Source of the DNA: Yes71-27 sp040758635
GTDB lineage: Bacteria; Bacillota; Desulfotomaculia; Desulfotomaculales; Ammonificaceae
Direction of reading: 5' to 3'
Length of the DNA: 31,696 nucleotides
Assembly: GCA_040758635.1 (NCBI GenBank)
Contig: JBFLVI010000029.1
Span: forward strand, 1 to 31,696
Each line of letters begins with the position of its first letter. Within the stretch, counting starts at the first letter, position 1. The translations under genes were made by a program, and so were the position numbers. Under the pieces are notes generated by a model. That model had not been told where the DNA came from, made no database searches, and saw nothing but the letters and a program-made list of their open reading frames with translations. Positions 1 through 7,874 of the stretch are shown here, piece after piece.

Positions 1-215
1 CCCGGATCATCGAGGCTTTGGCCAAAAGACTTTGTCTTCCATCGGAAAAGGTAGTTATCAATGTTGACCGTTACGGTAATACTGCCGCGGCCTCTATTCC
101 GATTGCCCTGTATGAAGCCGTTTCCGAAGGAAAGATCAAGCCCGGCAAAAGCCTGGTACTGATGGTGGCTTTTGGGGCTGGTTTGACCTGGGGTGCGCTG
201 GCGTTGCGGTACTAA
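1..215 (+). CDS. fabH: 3-oxoacyl-ACP synthase III, second copy, C-terminal end (partial at window edge)
   Basis: The reading frame is open from the window edge (codons from base 3) to TAA at 213-215 and gives about 70 C-terminal residues of a KAS III enzyme. It includes the conserved DRYGNT motif that holds the catalytic Asn and the AFGAGLTWG tail. Over 65 residues it matches the complete FabH at 3481-4476 at roughly four positions in five, so it is a diverged paralogue and not a recent duplicate. Its third codon positions are visibly less GC-rich than those of the complete copy. Whether the gene is intact upstream cannot be seen. It is followed by a broken fabD start (231-344), repeating the fabH-fabD order of the main cluster, so this is probably a remnant of a second fab operon. 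Confidence 0.9.
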   Translation, partial: RIIEALAKRLCLPSEKVVINVDRYGNTAAASIPIALYEAVSEGKIKPGKSLVLMVAFGAGLTWGALALRY

Positions 216-230
216 GGGGGGGGACGCTTG

Positions 231-344
231 GTGAAATTAGCTCTTGTCTTTCCGAGCCAGGGATCGCGATATGCGGGGATGGGGCGGCAGTTTTACACGC
301 GTCTTCTATCGCAAGCCATAGCTTTGAGCTTCTTTTCGGGGTGA
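231..344 (+). pseudogene. fabD: truncated malonyl-CoA:ACP transacylase start (fabD fragment)
   Basis: A GTG at 231, 15 bases after the upstream fabH stop (the same spacing as in the intact pair at 4476/4491), opens a frame that begins VKLALVFPSQGSRYAGMG. Intact FabD at 4491 begins VKLAFVFPGQGSQYPGMG. Similarity stops abruptly after the codons for QFY (about base 296), and the frame then runs through unrelated sequence to TGA at 342-344. The GQGSQ motif is altered to SQGSR, and the GHSxG active site and the rest of the protein are missing. This is a fragment left by a deletion or rearrangement that brought ylbJ next to it. Translation of a 37-residue peptide is possible but no function is expected. 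Confidence 0.85.
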
Positions 345-361
345 ATTTTTTGGGGAAAGCA

Positions 362-1552
362 TCAGTGATACCGTTGCCGGTAGCCTTTCCGGTGAGAAGA
401 GAGCCCTACAACGAGTGCCAGCGCCGCCAGCGACAGGTTGGCCGCCACGCAGAGGACGGTGGCGCCGGCAACGGTGGCGGTGAAGGATGGCGCAACGGCG
501 GGTACGGCCGCCGCGGCCTGGTAGAGGCGCGGGGCGAAGAGCGGAAAGAGGATGTAGGTGAGGGTGCAGGCAAGGAGCGCCTGCATCAGCCGTCCCAGGA
601 GAAAGAACGTACCCGGGACTTTTGCCGCCGCCAGGAAGCTGAGTGCCTGCATGACGGCAGAGAGGCCGTTCCAGGAGAGGATGATCTGGGTGACGAGGAT
701 CTTTTCGAGGAGCGGCGCGTTCGCGGCGGCGGCGGTCTTGGTCCCCAGGGTGACCTCGAAGAACCCGGCGCCGAGTGCGGGCCACAGTGCGGGAGGAAGC
801 CCCATTTTCTCTAACAGGCCGCCGGTGAGACGGAGGGTAGCTCGCAGGAAGGGGACTTCGTGGAACAACTGGAGCAGCACCGCGAAAAGGCAGATAAACC
901 CCCCGATGGTGAAAAGATTGTTTACCGCGGTCCGGACGGCTTCGCCCATAAGCTGGCCGATGTTCCGGGGGTCGCTTCGCTGCACCCGGGAGAGGGCCTC
1001 GACGGCCTGCCGCCAGGGGTTGTGTACCGGGTGCGCGCTCGGACGTGCGAAGAGGGCAAGGATGATTCCGGTGAGGACGTTGCTCAGGTAGTGGATGCCG
1101 GCGAGGAACGGCCCTAAACCCGGGTTCTGGTACATGCCCACCGCCACGGCGACGAGGACGAAAAGGGGGCTGGCGTTGTTGGTGAAGGCGGCCAGGCGGG
1201 CCGCTTCCGAGGCGGAGAGGAGCTTCTGGGACTTGAGGCGGGCGGCCACAGCGGCACCCATCGGGTAGCCGGAAGTGTAGCCGGCGGCGAGGGCGAAAGC
1301 CGCGGTTCCCGGAAGGCGAAAGATTTTTTGGGTGAGGGGCTCGAGCAGCGCTCCCAGAAACTGGATCACGCCGAGGGCTAACAGAAGCTCGGTAGCGATG
1401 AAGAACGGCAGGAGCGAGGGAAAGACGATCTGCCACCAGATCCCGAGCCCGCCGGTGGCGCCGCGGTATATCGCTGCGGGATAGGTAATCATCAGGACGA
1501 AAAAGGCGGCGACACTAAAGGCCAGAAACGTTTTCCGGGGGTGCGGGCGCAC
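362..1552 (-). CDS. ylbJ: sporulation integral membrane protein YlbJ
   Basis: A 396-residue, very hydrophobic protein with about eight to ten predicted membrane segments and the two-half architecture of the YlbJ/nucleoside-recognition (Gate-domain) family. The N-terminal half carries the family-typical stretches WWQIVFPSLLPFF and GYTSGYPMGA; the C-terminal half contains GFFEVTLG. In Bacillus, YlbJ is needed for normal spore formation under mother-cell control; the transported molecule is unknown. The start is GTG at 1550-1552 with AGGTGAG a few bases upstream. It is divergent from yceD, and ylbJ beside yceD-rpmF is a conserved Firmicute arrangement. No sporulation-sigma promoter could be assigned with confidence in the 113-bp divergent spacer. 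Confidence 0.88.
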   Translation of the reverse strand: MRPHPRKTFLAFSVAAFFVLMITYPAAIYRGATGGLGIWWQIVFPSLLPFFIATELLLALGVIQFLGALLEPLTQKIFRLPGTAAFALAAGYTSGYPMGAAVAARLKSQKLLSASEAARLAAFTNNASPLFVLVAVAVGMYQNPGLGPFLAGIHYLSNVLTGIILALFARPSAHPVHNPWRQAVEALSRVQRSDPRNIGQLMGEAVRTAVNNLFTIGGFICLFAVLLQLFHEVPFLRATLRLTGGLLEKMGLPPALWPALGAGFFEVTLGTKTAAAANAPLLEKILVTQIILSWNGLSAVMQALSFLAAAKVPGTFFLLGRLMQALLACTLTYILFPLFAPRLYQAAAAVPAVAPSFTATVAGATVLCVAANLSLAALALVVGLSSHRKGYRQRYH

Positions 1553-1613
1553 GGTCTCACCTCGCTATTTTTTATGAGGGAGGACGGGTTCTGATACCTT
1601 CGACTCCTTTTAC

Positions 1614-1642
1614 TTGACACCCCGGAGAGGGGCGGTTATAAT
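1614..1642 (+). promoter_or_regulatory. consensus sigma-A promoter for yceD-rpmF (and perhaps the fab genes)
   Basis: TTGACA at 1614-1619 and TATAAT at 1637-1642 match the vegetative consensus perfectly, with a 17-bp spacer. Transcription would begin about base 1649, leaving a leader of roughly 17 nt before the yceD TTG start at 1666. Confidence 0.88.
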
Positions 1643-1665
1643 CAGGACTTGATTGGGGTGGGGAT

Positions 1666-2211
1666 TTGTTTACCATAAGTGTTGCAAGATTGAAAAAGGC
1701 GCCGGCAGAACAGCGCCGGCACCACCTCACCGCCGAGATTGCGTCGCTTCCCGGCGCAGACGGGGAACCGATACCGGTGGTTTCACCGGTCGAGCTTGCG
1801 CTGACCATTACCAATGCCGGTGATTTCCTCTGGGCGGTGGGGGAGGTGAAGGCCGCTGCACGGCTTGCCTGCAGCCGGTGCCTGAAGGAGTTCACCCAGA
1901 ATCTTCAGGGGCGGTTCGAGGAGAAGTACCGGTTGCGCGGCGAAGCGGTTGTGGAGGAGGGCGAGGAGATTCCTGTGGCCGCAGACGAGCTTGACTTTAC
2001 GGGCCACGTGATTGAGAGCCTCATCCTCTCCCTGCCGATGAAACCGCTTTGTGCGGAAGATTGTTTAGGTTTGTGTCCCAACTGCGGCCGGGACCTGAAC
2101 ACCGGGAAGTGTACCTGCCCTGAGGAAAGCGGGGATCCGCGGTTTCGGATTTTGGCCGGGTTTTTTGAGCAACCAAAGGGAGGTGGCAGTGGTGGGAGTA
2201 CAAAAACGTAA
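1666..2211 (+). CDS. yceD: YceD / DUF177 family protein (23S rRNA accumulation protein)
   Basis: A 181-residue protein of the YceD (DUF177) family, named for its effect on 23S rRNA accumulation in E. coli and plants. It has the typical CxxC pair in LACSRCLKEF and a C-terminal cysteine-rich end (CLGLCPNCGRDLNTGKC followed by DPR), which probably binds zinc. The TTG start at 1666 is preceded by GGGTGGGGA, at a suitable distance, and lies just downstream of the consensus promoter. Its 3' end overlaps the rpmF start by 20 bases, implying coupled translation with ribosomal protein L32, the almost universal partner of this gene. Confidence 0.9.
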   Translation: MFTISVARLKKAPAEQRRHHLTAEIASLPGADGEPIPVVSPVELALTITNAGDFLWAVGEVKAAARLACSRCLKEFTQNLQGRFEEKYRLRGEAVVEEGEEIPVAADELDFTGHVIESLILSLPMKPLCAEDCLGLCPNCGRDLNTGKCTCPEESGDPRFRILAGFFEQPKGGGSGGSTKT

Positions 2212-2377
2212 GGTATCCAAGCAACGGAAGCGCCTGCGCCGCGCCCAACTGAAAATCGAGGTGCCGGGTCTGGTGGCCTGCCCGCATTGCAAGACGCTGA
2301 AAAAACCCCATAGTGTTTGCCCGAGTTGCGGTCAGTATAAAGGGCGTAAGGTTCTGGCAAAGGAGGAGGCAAAGTAA
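2192..2377 (+). CDS. rpmF: 50S ribosomal protein L32
   Basis: A 61-residue basic protein beginning VGVQKRKVSKQRKRLRRAQ, the usual L32 N-terminus (compare MAVPKRKVSK). Two CxxC motifs (CPHC and CPSC) make this the zinc-binding type of L32. The GTG at 2192 is preferred because GGGAGG at 2178-2183 lies 8 nt upstream; GTG at 2189 is possible, and a longer frame from TTG 2165 would add residues not seen in L32. The start lies inside the end of yceD. A terminator-like hairpin follows at once, so this gene ends the first transcription unit or marks an attenuation point before plsX. Confidence 0.93.
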   Translation: MGVQKRKVSKQRKRLRRAQLKIEVPGLVACPHCKTLKKPHSVCPSCGQYKGRKVLAKEEAK

Positions 2378-2388
2378 AAAGATGCTTT

Positions 2389-2426
2389 GCTCCGGATTCT
2401 GGTCTTTTGCCGGAGCCTTATTTTTT
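2389..2426 (+). terminator. rho-independent terminator or attenuator between rpmF and plsX
   Basis: A 7-bp perfect stem (GCTCCGG at 2389-2395, CCGGAGC at 2410-2416) with a 14-nt loop is followed by CTTATTTTTT (2417-2426). It separates yceD-rpmF from plsX and the fatty-acid genes. No second promoter was recognised before plsX, so partial read-through is likely. Confidence 0.72.
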
Positions 2427-2474
2427 GGTTAATCCGGCGTGTTTGCCGGGGTGCCTCAGTTGGGAGGGTCTGCT

Positions 2475-3488
2475 TTGCAAATCGCGGTGGATGCGATGGG
2501 TGGTGATTATGCTCCGGCGGAGGTTATAGCGGGAGCAAGGCTCGCGGTTGCGGAGTACGGGGTCCACGTTTTGCTGGTCGGGGACGAGGCACGGATCAAA
2601 GCGGAATTGAGGGGTGAGGCCGGGGAAAAGATGACGGTTGTTCCGGCCAGCGAGGTTATCGGCATGGAGGAACAGCCGGTTCAGGCCGTCCGGCGGAAAA
2701 GGGATTCTTCTCTCGTTCGGGCGGTGCAGTTGGTCAAGGAAGGCCGGGCGGCGGCGATGGTTTCGGCCGGCAACACCGGCGCGGTAATGGCGGCGGCGAT
2801 CCTGGCGCTCGGGCGAATCCGGGGCGTTGACCGCCCCGCTTTAATGGCCTTGATGCCGAATCCCCAGGGGGTCACCGTGCTGCTCGACGTCGGCGCCAAC
2901 GTGGACGTCCGGCCGGAGCATCTGGTCCAGTTCGCGATTATGGGATCGGCTTATGCTTCGAGCGTGCTGAAGATTACGGTTCCCCGGGTGGGAATTCTGA
3001 GTATCGGCGAGGAAGAGACCAAGGGGAACGAGCTCACCCAGAGCGCCTTGCCCTTGCTGAAAAAGGAGCCGTTGAACTTCATCGGCAACGTCGAGGGGCG
3101 GGACGTTTTTAACGGCCGGGCTGACGTGGTGGTTTGCGACGGCTTTGTCGGCAACGTCCTGTTGAAAGCCGGGGAAGGACTTGCCCAGGCCCTGGAGGAG
3201 ATGATCCGCCAGGAGGTATCGCGAAGTTTCCCGGCCAAGGTGGCGCTGGGTACGGGTTTTTTCTTTCTGAAAGGGGTCCGGCGGCGCCTGGATTACGCCG
3301 AATATGGGGGGGCACCGCTTTTGGGCGTCAACGGTGTGGTGGTCGCGGCCCACGGGAGTTCGAAGGCGCGCGCGATAAAGAACGCCGTTCGGGTCGCGGT
3401 CGAATCGGTACGAAACGGGCTGGTGGAAACGATCCGGGCGGGAATTACCGGGCGCAATCCGAAGGGAGTAGAAATAATTAATGGATGA
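2475..3488 (+). CDS. plsX: phosphate acyltransferase PlsX
   Basis: A 337-residue PlsX, the peripheral membrane enzyme that makes acyl-phosphate from acyl-ACP for phosphatidic acid synthesis. The N-terminus QIAVDAMGGDYAP and the central SAGNTGAVMAA are family hallmarks, and length matches the family. The TTG at 2475 is chosen because GGGAGGG lies 6 nt upstream and the encoded MQIAVDAMGGD is the usual PlsX start; a longer frame from GTG 2439 would add 12 unconserved residues. The 3' end overlaps fabH by 8 bases. In many relatives fapR sits just before plsX; here it is absent and no FapR-type operator was found. Confidence 0.95.
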   Translation: MQIAVDAMGGDYAPAEVIAGARLAVAEYGVHVLLVGDEARIKAELRGEAGEKMTVVPASEVIGMEEQPVQAVRRKRDSSLVRAVQLVKEGRAAAMVSAGNTGAVMAAAILALGRIRGVDRPALMALMPNPQGVTVLLDVGANVDVRPEHLVQFAIMGSAYASSVLKITVPRVGILSIGEEETKGNELTQSALPLLKKEPLNFIGNVEGRDVFNGRADVVVCDGFVGNVLLKAGEGLAQALEEMIRQEVSRSFPAKVALGTGFFFLKGVRRRLDYAEYGGAPLLGVNGVVVAAHGSSKARAIKNAVRVAVESVRNGLVETIRAGITGRNPKGVEIING

Positions 3489-4476
3489 AGCCGGACTTGT
3501 GCCCGGGATCACCGGTTTGGGAATTCACGTCCCGGAGCGGGTATTGACGAATTACGACCTGGAGCGGATGGTGGACACCAGTGACGCCTGGATCATTGAA
3601 CGGACCGGGATCAGGGAGAGGCGCCTGGCGGCCCCCGACGAATGCACGTCCGACCTGGCCGTGAAGGCGGCCAGGGAGGCGCTCGACGCGGCGGGTTTAC
3701 CCGCCGGCGCCGTGGAGCTGATCATCGTGGCTACGGCCACGCCGGACATGCTCTTTCCGGCGACGGCCTGCCTCGTACAGGACCGACTCGGGGCCAGACA
3801 GGCTGCGGCTTTTGACCTGCAGGCCGGCTGCAGCGGTTTCATTTACGGTTTGGCGGTGGGGGCCCAGTTCATCCGGACGGGCACTTACAAGAACGTCCTG
3901 GTGGTAGGGGCGGATACGCTTTCAAAGATCACAAACTGGAAGGACCGGACAACCTGTGTGCTTTTCGGGGACGGTGCCGGAGCTGTTGTTTTGCAACCCG
4001 TCGAACCCCCCCGGGGAATCCTTTCGATTTACCTGCGGGCGGACGGCTCCGGGGCCGACCTCTTAAAGATGCCGGCGGGGGGAACCCGTCTTCCCGCTTC
4101 GGTGGAGACCGTCCGGGCAGACCTGCATTACCTGGCGATGAACGGTAGGGAAATCTTCAAGTTCGCCGTGCGGGCGATGGGCGAGGCGGCGGTGGAGGCC
4201 TTGCGCCGGGCGGGCATCAGGCAGGAGGAGGTTGACTGCTTCATCCCGCACCAGGCAAATATCCGGATCATTGACGCCCTGGCCAAAAGGCTCTCTCTCC
4301 CGCCGGATAAGGTAGTGGTCAACGTAGACCGGTACGGCAACACCTCTGCGGCTTCCATTCCCCTTGCTCTGCATGAAGCCGTTTCCGCGGGCAAGGTCAA
4401 GCCGGGGGAAAGCCTGGTGCTCGCGGTCGCCTTCGGGGCCGGTTTGACCTGGGGTGCGTTGGTGCTGCGGTACTGA
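3481..4476 (+). CDS. fabH: 3-oxoacyl-ACP synthase III (FabH)
   Basis: A 331-residue beta-ketoacyl-ACP synthase III that condenses an acyl-CoA primer with malonyl-ACP to begin fatty acid synthesis. The catalytic triad is visible: Cys117 in QAGCSGF, His257 in IPHQAN and Asn287 in DRYGNTSAAS. ATG at 3481 overlaps the end of plsX, indicating translational coupling. fabD follows after 14 nt with AAAGGAGGG. A diverged partial copy of the 3' end stands at 1-215. Confidence 0.96.
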   Translation: MDEAGLVPGITGLGIHVPERVLTNYDLERMVDTSDAWIIERTGIRERRLAAPDECTSDLAVKAAREALDAAGLPAGAVELIIVATATPDMLFPATACLVQDRLGARQAAAFDLQAGCSGFIYGLAVGAQFIRTGTYKNVLVVGADTLSKITNWKDRTTCVLFGDGAGAVVLQPVEPPRGILSIYLRADGSGADLLKMPAGGTRLPASVETVRADLHYLAMNGREIFKFAVRAMGEAAVEALRRAGIRQEEVDCFIPHQANIRIIDALAKRLSLPPDKVVVNVDRYGNTSAASIPLALHEAVSAGKVKPGESLVLAVAFGAGLTWGALVLRY

Positions 4477-4490
4477 AAGGAGGGACGCCG

Positions 4491-5435
4491 GTGAAATTGG
4501 CTTTTGTCTTTCCGGGACAAGGATCGCAGTATCCGGGAATGGGCCGGGAGTTTTACGAAGAGTACCCCGAGGTAAGGGAAGTTTTCGCTGCGGCGGATGC
4601 GGCGTTGGATTTTCCCCTCAGCACCCTCTGTTTCGAAGGACCCAAGGAAGAGCTGCAAAAGACGATCAACACCCAGCCGGCGGTGCTGGTGACGAGCATC
4701 GCCTGCCTGGCGGTCTTGCGCCTGTCCGGGGTGGAAGCCGCGGCAGCCGCCGGCCACAGTTTGGGCGAGTACACGGCACTGGTGGCGGCACAGGCCCTCG
4801 ATTTTGTAACTGCCGTGACGCTCACCCGCCGCCGCGGGCAGTTGATGCAGGAGGCGGTGCCGTTGGGAAGCGGGGGAATGGTGGCCGTCCTGGGCCTGGG
4901 TCGGAAAGAGGTGGAGGCGGTGGTCCAGGCGGCGCGGGTGCACGGCGTAATCGAGGCGGCCAATTTCAATGCGCCGGGCCAGGTGGTTCTCGCCGGCGAG
5001 ACGCCCGCCCTCGAAGCGGCGGTGGTGGCGGCCAAGGGAGCCGGCGCCAAGAAATGCGTGATTCTCCCGGTAAGCGGCCCTTTTCACTCCTCGCTCATGC
5101 GGCGGGCCGGGGAGCTTTTCGCACTGGAATTAGAGAAGGTGACGGTGAAAAAACCGGTTTTTCCGGTGGTGGCCAACGTCAACGCAGGCTACCTGACGAC
5201 CGCGGCGGAGGTACGGCACGCTCTGGCGCGTCAGATCTCCAGCCCGGTACTCTGGGAAGAGGGCGTCAGGCGGCTGGTCCGTGACGGGGTGAGGGTCTTC
5301 GTGGAGGTGGGACCGGGCAAGGTGCTTTCGGGGCTGATCAAGCGGATTGTGCCGGATGTCACCTGCTGCAACGTGGATGACCGGGCTTCCTTAAATGCCA
5401 CGCTACAGGTGCTGAAGAAGGCGGGTCTTCTGTGA
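4491..5435 (+). CDS. fabD: malonyl-CoA:ACP transacylase (FabD)
   Basis: A 314-residue malonyl transacylase that loads malonyl groups onto acyl carrier protein. It opens with FVFPGQGSQYPGMG. The nucleophile is Ser90 in AGHSLGEY and the catalytic base His199 in SGPFHSS; near the C-terminus is EVGPGKVLSGLIKR. The start is GTG at 4491 with AAAGGAGGG just upstream. It lies in the fabH-fabD-fabG-acpP-fabF order common in Firmicutes. Confidence 0.95.
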   Translation: MKLAFVFPGQGSQYPGMGREFYEEYPEVREVFAAADAALDFPLSTLCFEGPKEELQKTINTQPAVLVTSIACLAVLRLSGVEAAAAAGHSLGEYTALVAAQALDFVTAVTLTRRRGQLMQEAVPLGSGGMVAVLGLGRKEVEAVVQAARVHGVIEAANFNAPGQVVLAGETPALEAAVVAAKGAGAKKCVILPVSGPFHSSLMRRAGELFALELEKVTVKKPVFPVVANVNAGYLTTAAEVRHALARQISSPVLWEEGVRRLVRDGVRVFVEVGPGKVLSGLIKRIVPDVTCCNVDDRASLNATLQVLKKAGLL

Positions 5436-5487
5436 GTGCACCCGGGGCAGGGAAAGCTTCTTGCTTCGCGGAAGGGAGTCGGCTAAA

Positions 5488-6231
5488 ATGAATCTTAATG
5501 ACAGGATAGCAGTTATTACCGGTGCTTCCCGGGGGATAGGCCGGGCGGTGGCGGAAGCGCTGGCCCGGGCCGGGGCCGGTGTGGTGTTGAACTACGCTTC
5601 CCGTGCCGAAGACGCCCTGGCGGTGGCGGCCGGGATCAGAGACTGCGGCGGGCGCGCGGAGGTCTTTCAGGCCGACGTTTCCCGTCCGGATCAGGCGGCG
5701 GCGCTGGTTGATTTTGCGGTCTCCGCATTCGGCCGCCTGGACATTCTGGTCAACAACGCCGGAATAACCCGGGACAGCCTGCTCCTCCGGATGAAGGATG
5801 AGGACTGGGACGCGGTCATCGGGGTCAACCTGAAGGGGGCCTTCAACTGCGCCCGAGCGGCGGCCAGGATAATGATGAAGGCGCGCTGGGGCCGAATTAT
5901 TAACATCAGCTCAATTGTGGGACTGGTAGGAAACGCGGGCCAGGCGAATTACGCTGCGGCCAAGGCGGGTCTGGTCGGGTTCACCAAGGCCGTAGCCCGG
6001 GAACTGGGTTCCCGGAACGTTACGGTGAATGCGGTGGCGCCCGGGTACATCCGGACGGAAATGACGGCCGGCCTCCCGGAGGCCGTCAAAAAGCAATTAC
6101 AGGAAAGGATCGTACTCGGACGGCTCGGAGAGCCGGAGGAAGTGGCAAACCTGGTGGTCTTTTTGGCCAGTGATCTGGCAGGGTACATCACCGGCCAGGT
6201 GATAGTTATAGACGGCGGGATGGCGCTGTAA
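5488..6231 (+). CDS. fabG: 3-oxoacyl-ACP reductase (FabG)
   Basis: A 247-residue short-chain dehydrogenase that reduces 3-oxoacyl-ACP with NADPH. It has the Rossmann motif TGASRGIG, the NNAG motif, and the catalytic residues Ser142, Tyr155 and Lys159 in the expected 13 and 4 residue spacing (YAAAK). The C-terminus VIDGGMAL is typical of FabG. ATG at 5488 gives the standard length; a frame from TTG 5461 adds nine residues and is less likely. It follows fabD by about 50 nt. Confidence 0.94.
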   Translation: MNLNDRIAVITGASRGIGRAVAEALARAGAGVVLNYASRAEDALAVAAGIRDCGGRAEVFQADVSRPDQAAALVDFAVSAFGRLDILVNNAGITRDSLLLRMKDEDWDAVIGVNLKGAFNCARAAARIMMKARWGRIINISSIVGLVGNAGQANYAAAKAGLVGFTKAVARELGSRNVTVNAVAPGYIRTEMTAGLPEAVKKQLQERIVLGRLGEPEEVANLVVFLASDLAGYITGQVIVIDGGMAL

Positions 6232-6262
6232 GAGGGAGCGGAAAGGAGGTGGGGCAGCAAAG

Positions 6263-6499
6263 ATGTCTGCTTCAGTTTTTGAAAAGGTCAAGCAGATCAT
6301 CGTCCAGCAACTCGGGGTAGAAGAGGATGAAGTAACCATGGACGCTTCCTTCGTTGACGACCTCGGAGCGGACTCGCTTGACCTGGTCGAGTTGGTGATG
6401 GCCTTTGAGGAGGAGTTTGAGACCGAAATCCCGGACGAGGACGCGGAGAAGATCCGTACGGTGGGTCACGCGGTGAAGTATATTCAGGAGCGGCTCTAA
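6263..6499 (+). CDS. acpP: acyl carrier protein
   Basis: A 78-residue acidic helical protein. Ser38 in GADSLDLVELVM is the 4'-phosphopantetheine attachment site (DSL motif). A strong ribosome binding site, GAAAGGAGGTGG, precedes ATG 6263, consistent with the need for abundant ACP. It sits between fabG and fabF as in most bacteria. The following 119-nt gap before fabF holds a heptad-repeat hairpin element. Confidence 0.96.
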   Translation: MSASVFEKVKQIIVQQLGVEEDEVTMDASFVDDLGADSLDLVELVMAFEEEFETEIPDEDAEKIRTVGHAVKYIQERL

Positions 6500-6500
6500 A

Positions 6501-6600
6501 GAGGTTAGAAGTTAGAGGTTAGAAGTTGGAATGGGGGGAGGAGATTTGCGGAATAAATTCTAACCGTTTTCCAACGTCCAGCCTCCAATTTCCGACTTCT
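6501..6600 (+). repeat. heptad-repeat hairpin element, copy A (inside the fab operon)
   Basis: The left arm is a run of 7-mers GTTAGAA, GTTAGAG, GTTAGAA, GTTGGAA (6504-6531). The right arm, read on the other strand, has similar 7-mers from 6561 to 6600. The core includes ATAAATTCTAACC (6553-6565), identical to copy B at 15907-15919. The arms can pair in several registers. The element lies between acpP and fabF and ends just before the fabF ribosome binding site. Confidence 0.8.
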
Positions 6601-6618
6601 GTTTTAGGAGGTATGTTT

Positions 6619-7860
6619 TTGTCCCTGCGCGCTGTGATTACCGGGTTGGGGATCATTTCGCCGCTCGGTATGACGAAGGACAAGTTTTGGGAGGCGCTGG
6701 TACAGGGTAAATCCGGTGTCCGGCCGATCAGCCGGTTCGACGCTTCGGGTTTTAAAACCCGGATCGCCGCCGAGGTGCTTGATTTCGACCCCGAAGCCTA
6801 CATGGACAAGAAAGAAGCCCGGCGGATGGACCGCTGCACTCAGTTTGCGGTTGCTGCAGCTCGTCTGGCACTGGAAGACGCCGGATTGGCCCCGGGGCAA
6901 GCGGACCCGGACCGGGTCGGGGTGGTTCTGGGCTGCGGCATCGGCGGCATCGAGACGTTTGAAGAACAGGTAGGGATCCTCAAAGCCAGAGGACCGGACC
7001 GGGTGAGCCCCTTTTTCGTGCCGATGATGATCAGCAACATGGCGGCCGGGTATATCGCAATCATCCATAAGTTTTACGGCCCCAACAGCACGGTGGTTAC
7101 CGCCTGTGCCTCCTCGAACCACGCCATCGGTGAAGCCCTGCGGCTCATTCAGCGGGACGAGGCCGACGTGGTGTTGGGCGGCGGTTCCGAAGCGGCGATC
7201 GTTCCTTCGGCGATCGCGGGGTTTTGCTCCATGAAAGCGATGTCTACCCGGAACGAGGAGCCGGAGCGGGCCTGCCGGCCTTTCGATGCTGCGCGGGACG
7301 GCTTTGTGATCGGCGAGGGAGCGGTGATCCTGGTTCTGGAAAGGCTGGAGCACGCGCTGGCGCGGGGGGCGCGCATTTACGCGGAGGTGGCCGGTTACGG
7401 CCAGAGTTGCGACGCTTACCACATTACTGCGCCTGACCCCGACGGGTCGGGTGCGGCCAAAGCGATGGCCCGGGCTCTTAAAGACGCCGGTTTGAAGCCG
7501 GAAGAAGTAAGCTACATCAACGCCCACGGTACTTCCACTCCCCTGAACGACAAAGTGGAGACGATGGCCATCAAAAAGGTTTTCGGCGAGTTCGCCTACC
7601 GCATCCCCGTCAGTTCTACCAAGTCGATGACCGGGCACCTCCTGGGTGCTGCCGGCGGCATCGAGGCCGCGGCGTCGGTTTTGAGCATCGTGCACGGCGT
7701 GGTGCCGCCGACGATTAATTACGAGCATCCCGACCCCGAGTGTGACCTCGATTACGTACCCAACAAAGCACGGGCCGCGCGGGTTGAGGTGGCGCTCTCC
7801 AACGGACTGGGGTTCGGGGGCCACAACGCCACACTTGTTTTCAAACGCTATGTCGAATAG
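6619..7860 (+). CDS. fabF: 3-oxoacyl-ACP synthase II (FabF)
   Basis: A 413-residue KAS II elongation condensing enzyme. Counted from TTG 6619, the catalytic residues fall at Cys163 (TACASSNH), His303 (NAHGTS) and His340 (TGHLLGAAGG), the same numbers as in E. coli FabF. TAGGAGG at 6605-6611 sits 7 nt before this TTG, whereas the in-frame ATG 6613 is only one base from it, so TTG 6619 is preferred. The extra frame upstream to 6526 runs through the repeat element and is not coding. rnc follows after 14 nt. Confidence 0.95.
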   Translation: MSLRAVITGLGIISPLGMTKDKFWEALVQGKSGVRPISRFDASGFKTRIAAEVLDFDPEAYMDKKEARRMDRCTQFAVAAARLALEDAGLAPGQADPDRVGVVLGCGIGGIETFEEQVGILKARGPDRVSPFFVPMMISNMAAGYIAIIHKFYGPNSTVVTACASSNHAIGEALRLIQRDEADVVLGGGSEAAIVPSAIAGFCSMKAMSTRNEEPERACRPFDAARDGFVIGEGAVILVLERLEHALARGARIYAEVAGYGQSCDAYHITAPDPDGSGAAKAMARALKDAGLKPEEVSYINAHGTSTPLNDKVETMAIKKVFGEFAYRIPVSSTKSMTGHLLGAAGGIEAAASVLSIVHGVVPPTINYEHPDPECDLDYVPNKARAARVEVALSNGLGFGGHNATLVFKRYVE

Positions 7861-7874
7861 GGTGGGACGTCCTG

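Noticed and set aside
306..1436. Second minus-strand frame overlapping ylbJ (376 codons)
   Set aside because: Its composition is arginine- and proline-rich, typical of an out-of-frame reading of GC-rich DNA, while the ylbJ frame is a clear membrane protein family.
6604..7824. Long antisense open frame opposite fabF (406 codons)
   Set aside because: It mirrors a GC-rich conserved gene, has no recognisable domain, and fabF on the other strand has all catalytic residues. The long antisense frame at 8088-9530 opposite rnc/ftsY was rejected for the same reason.
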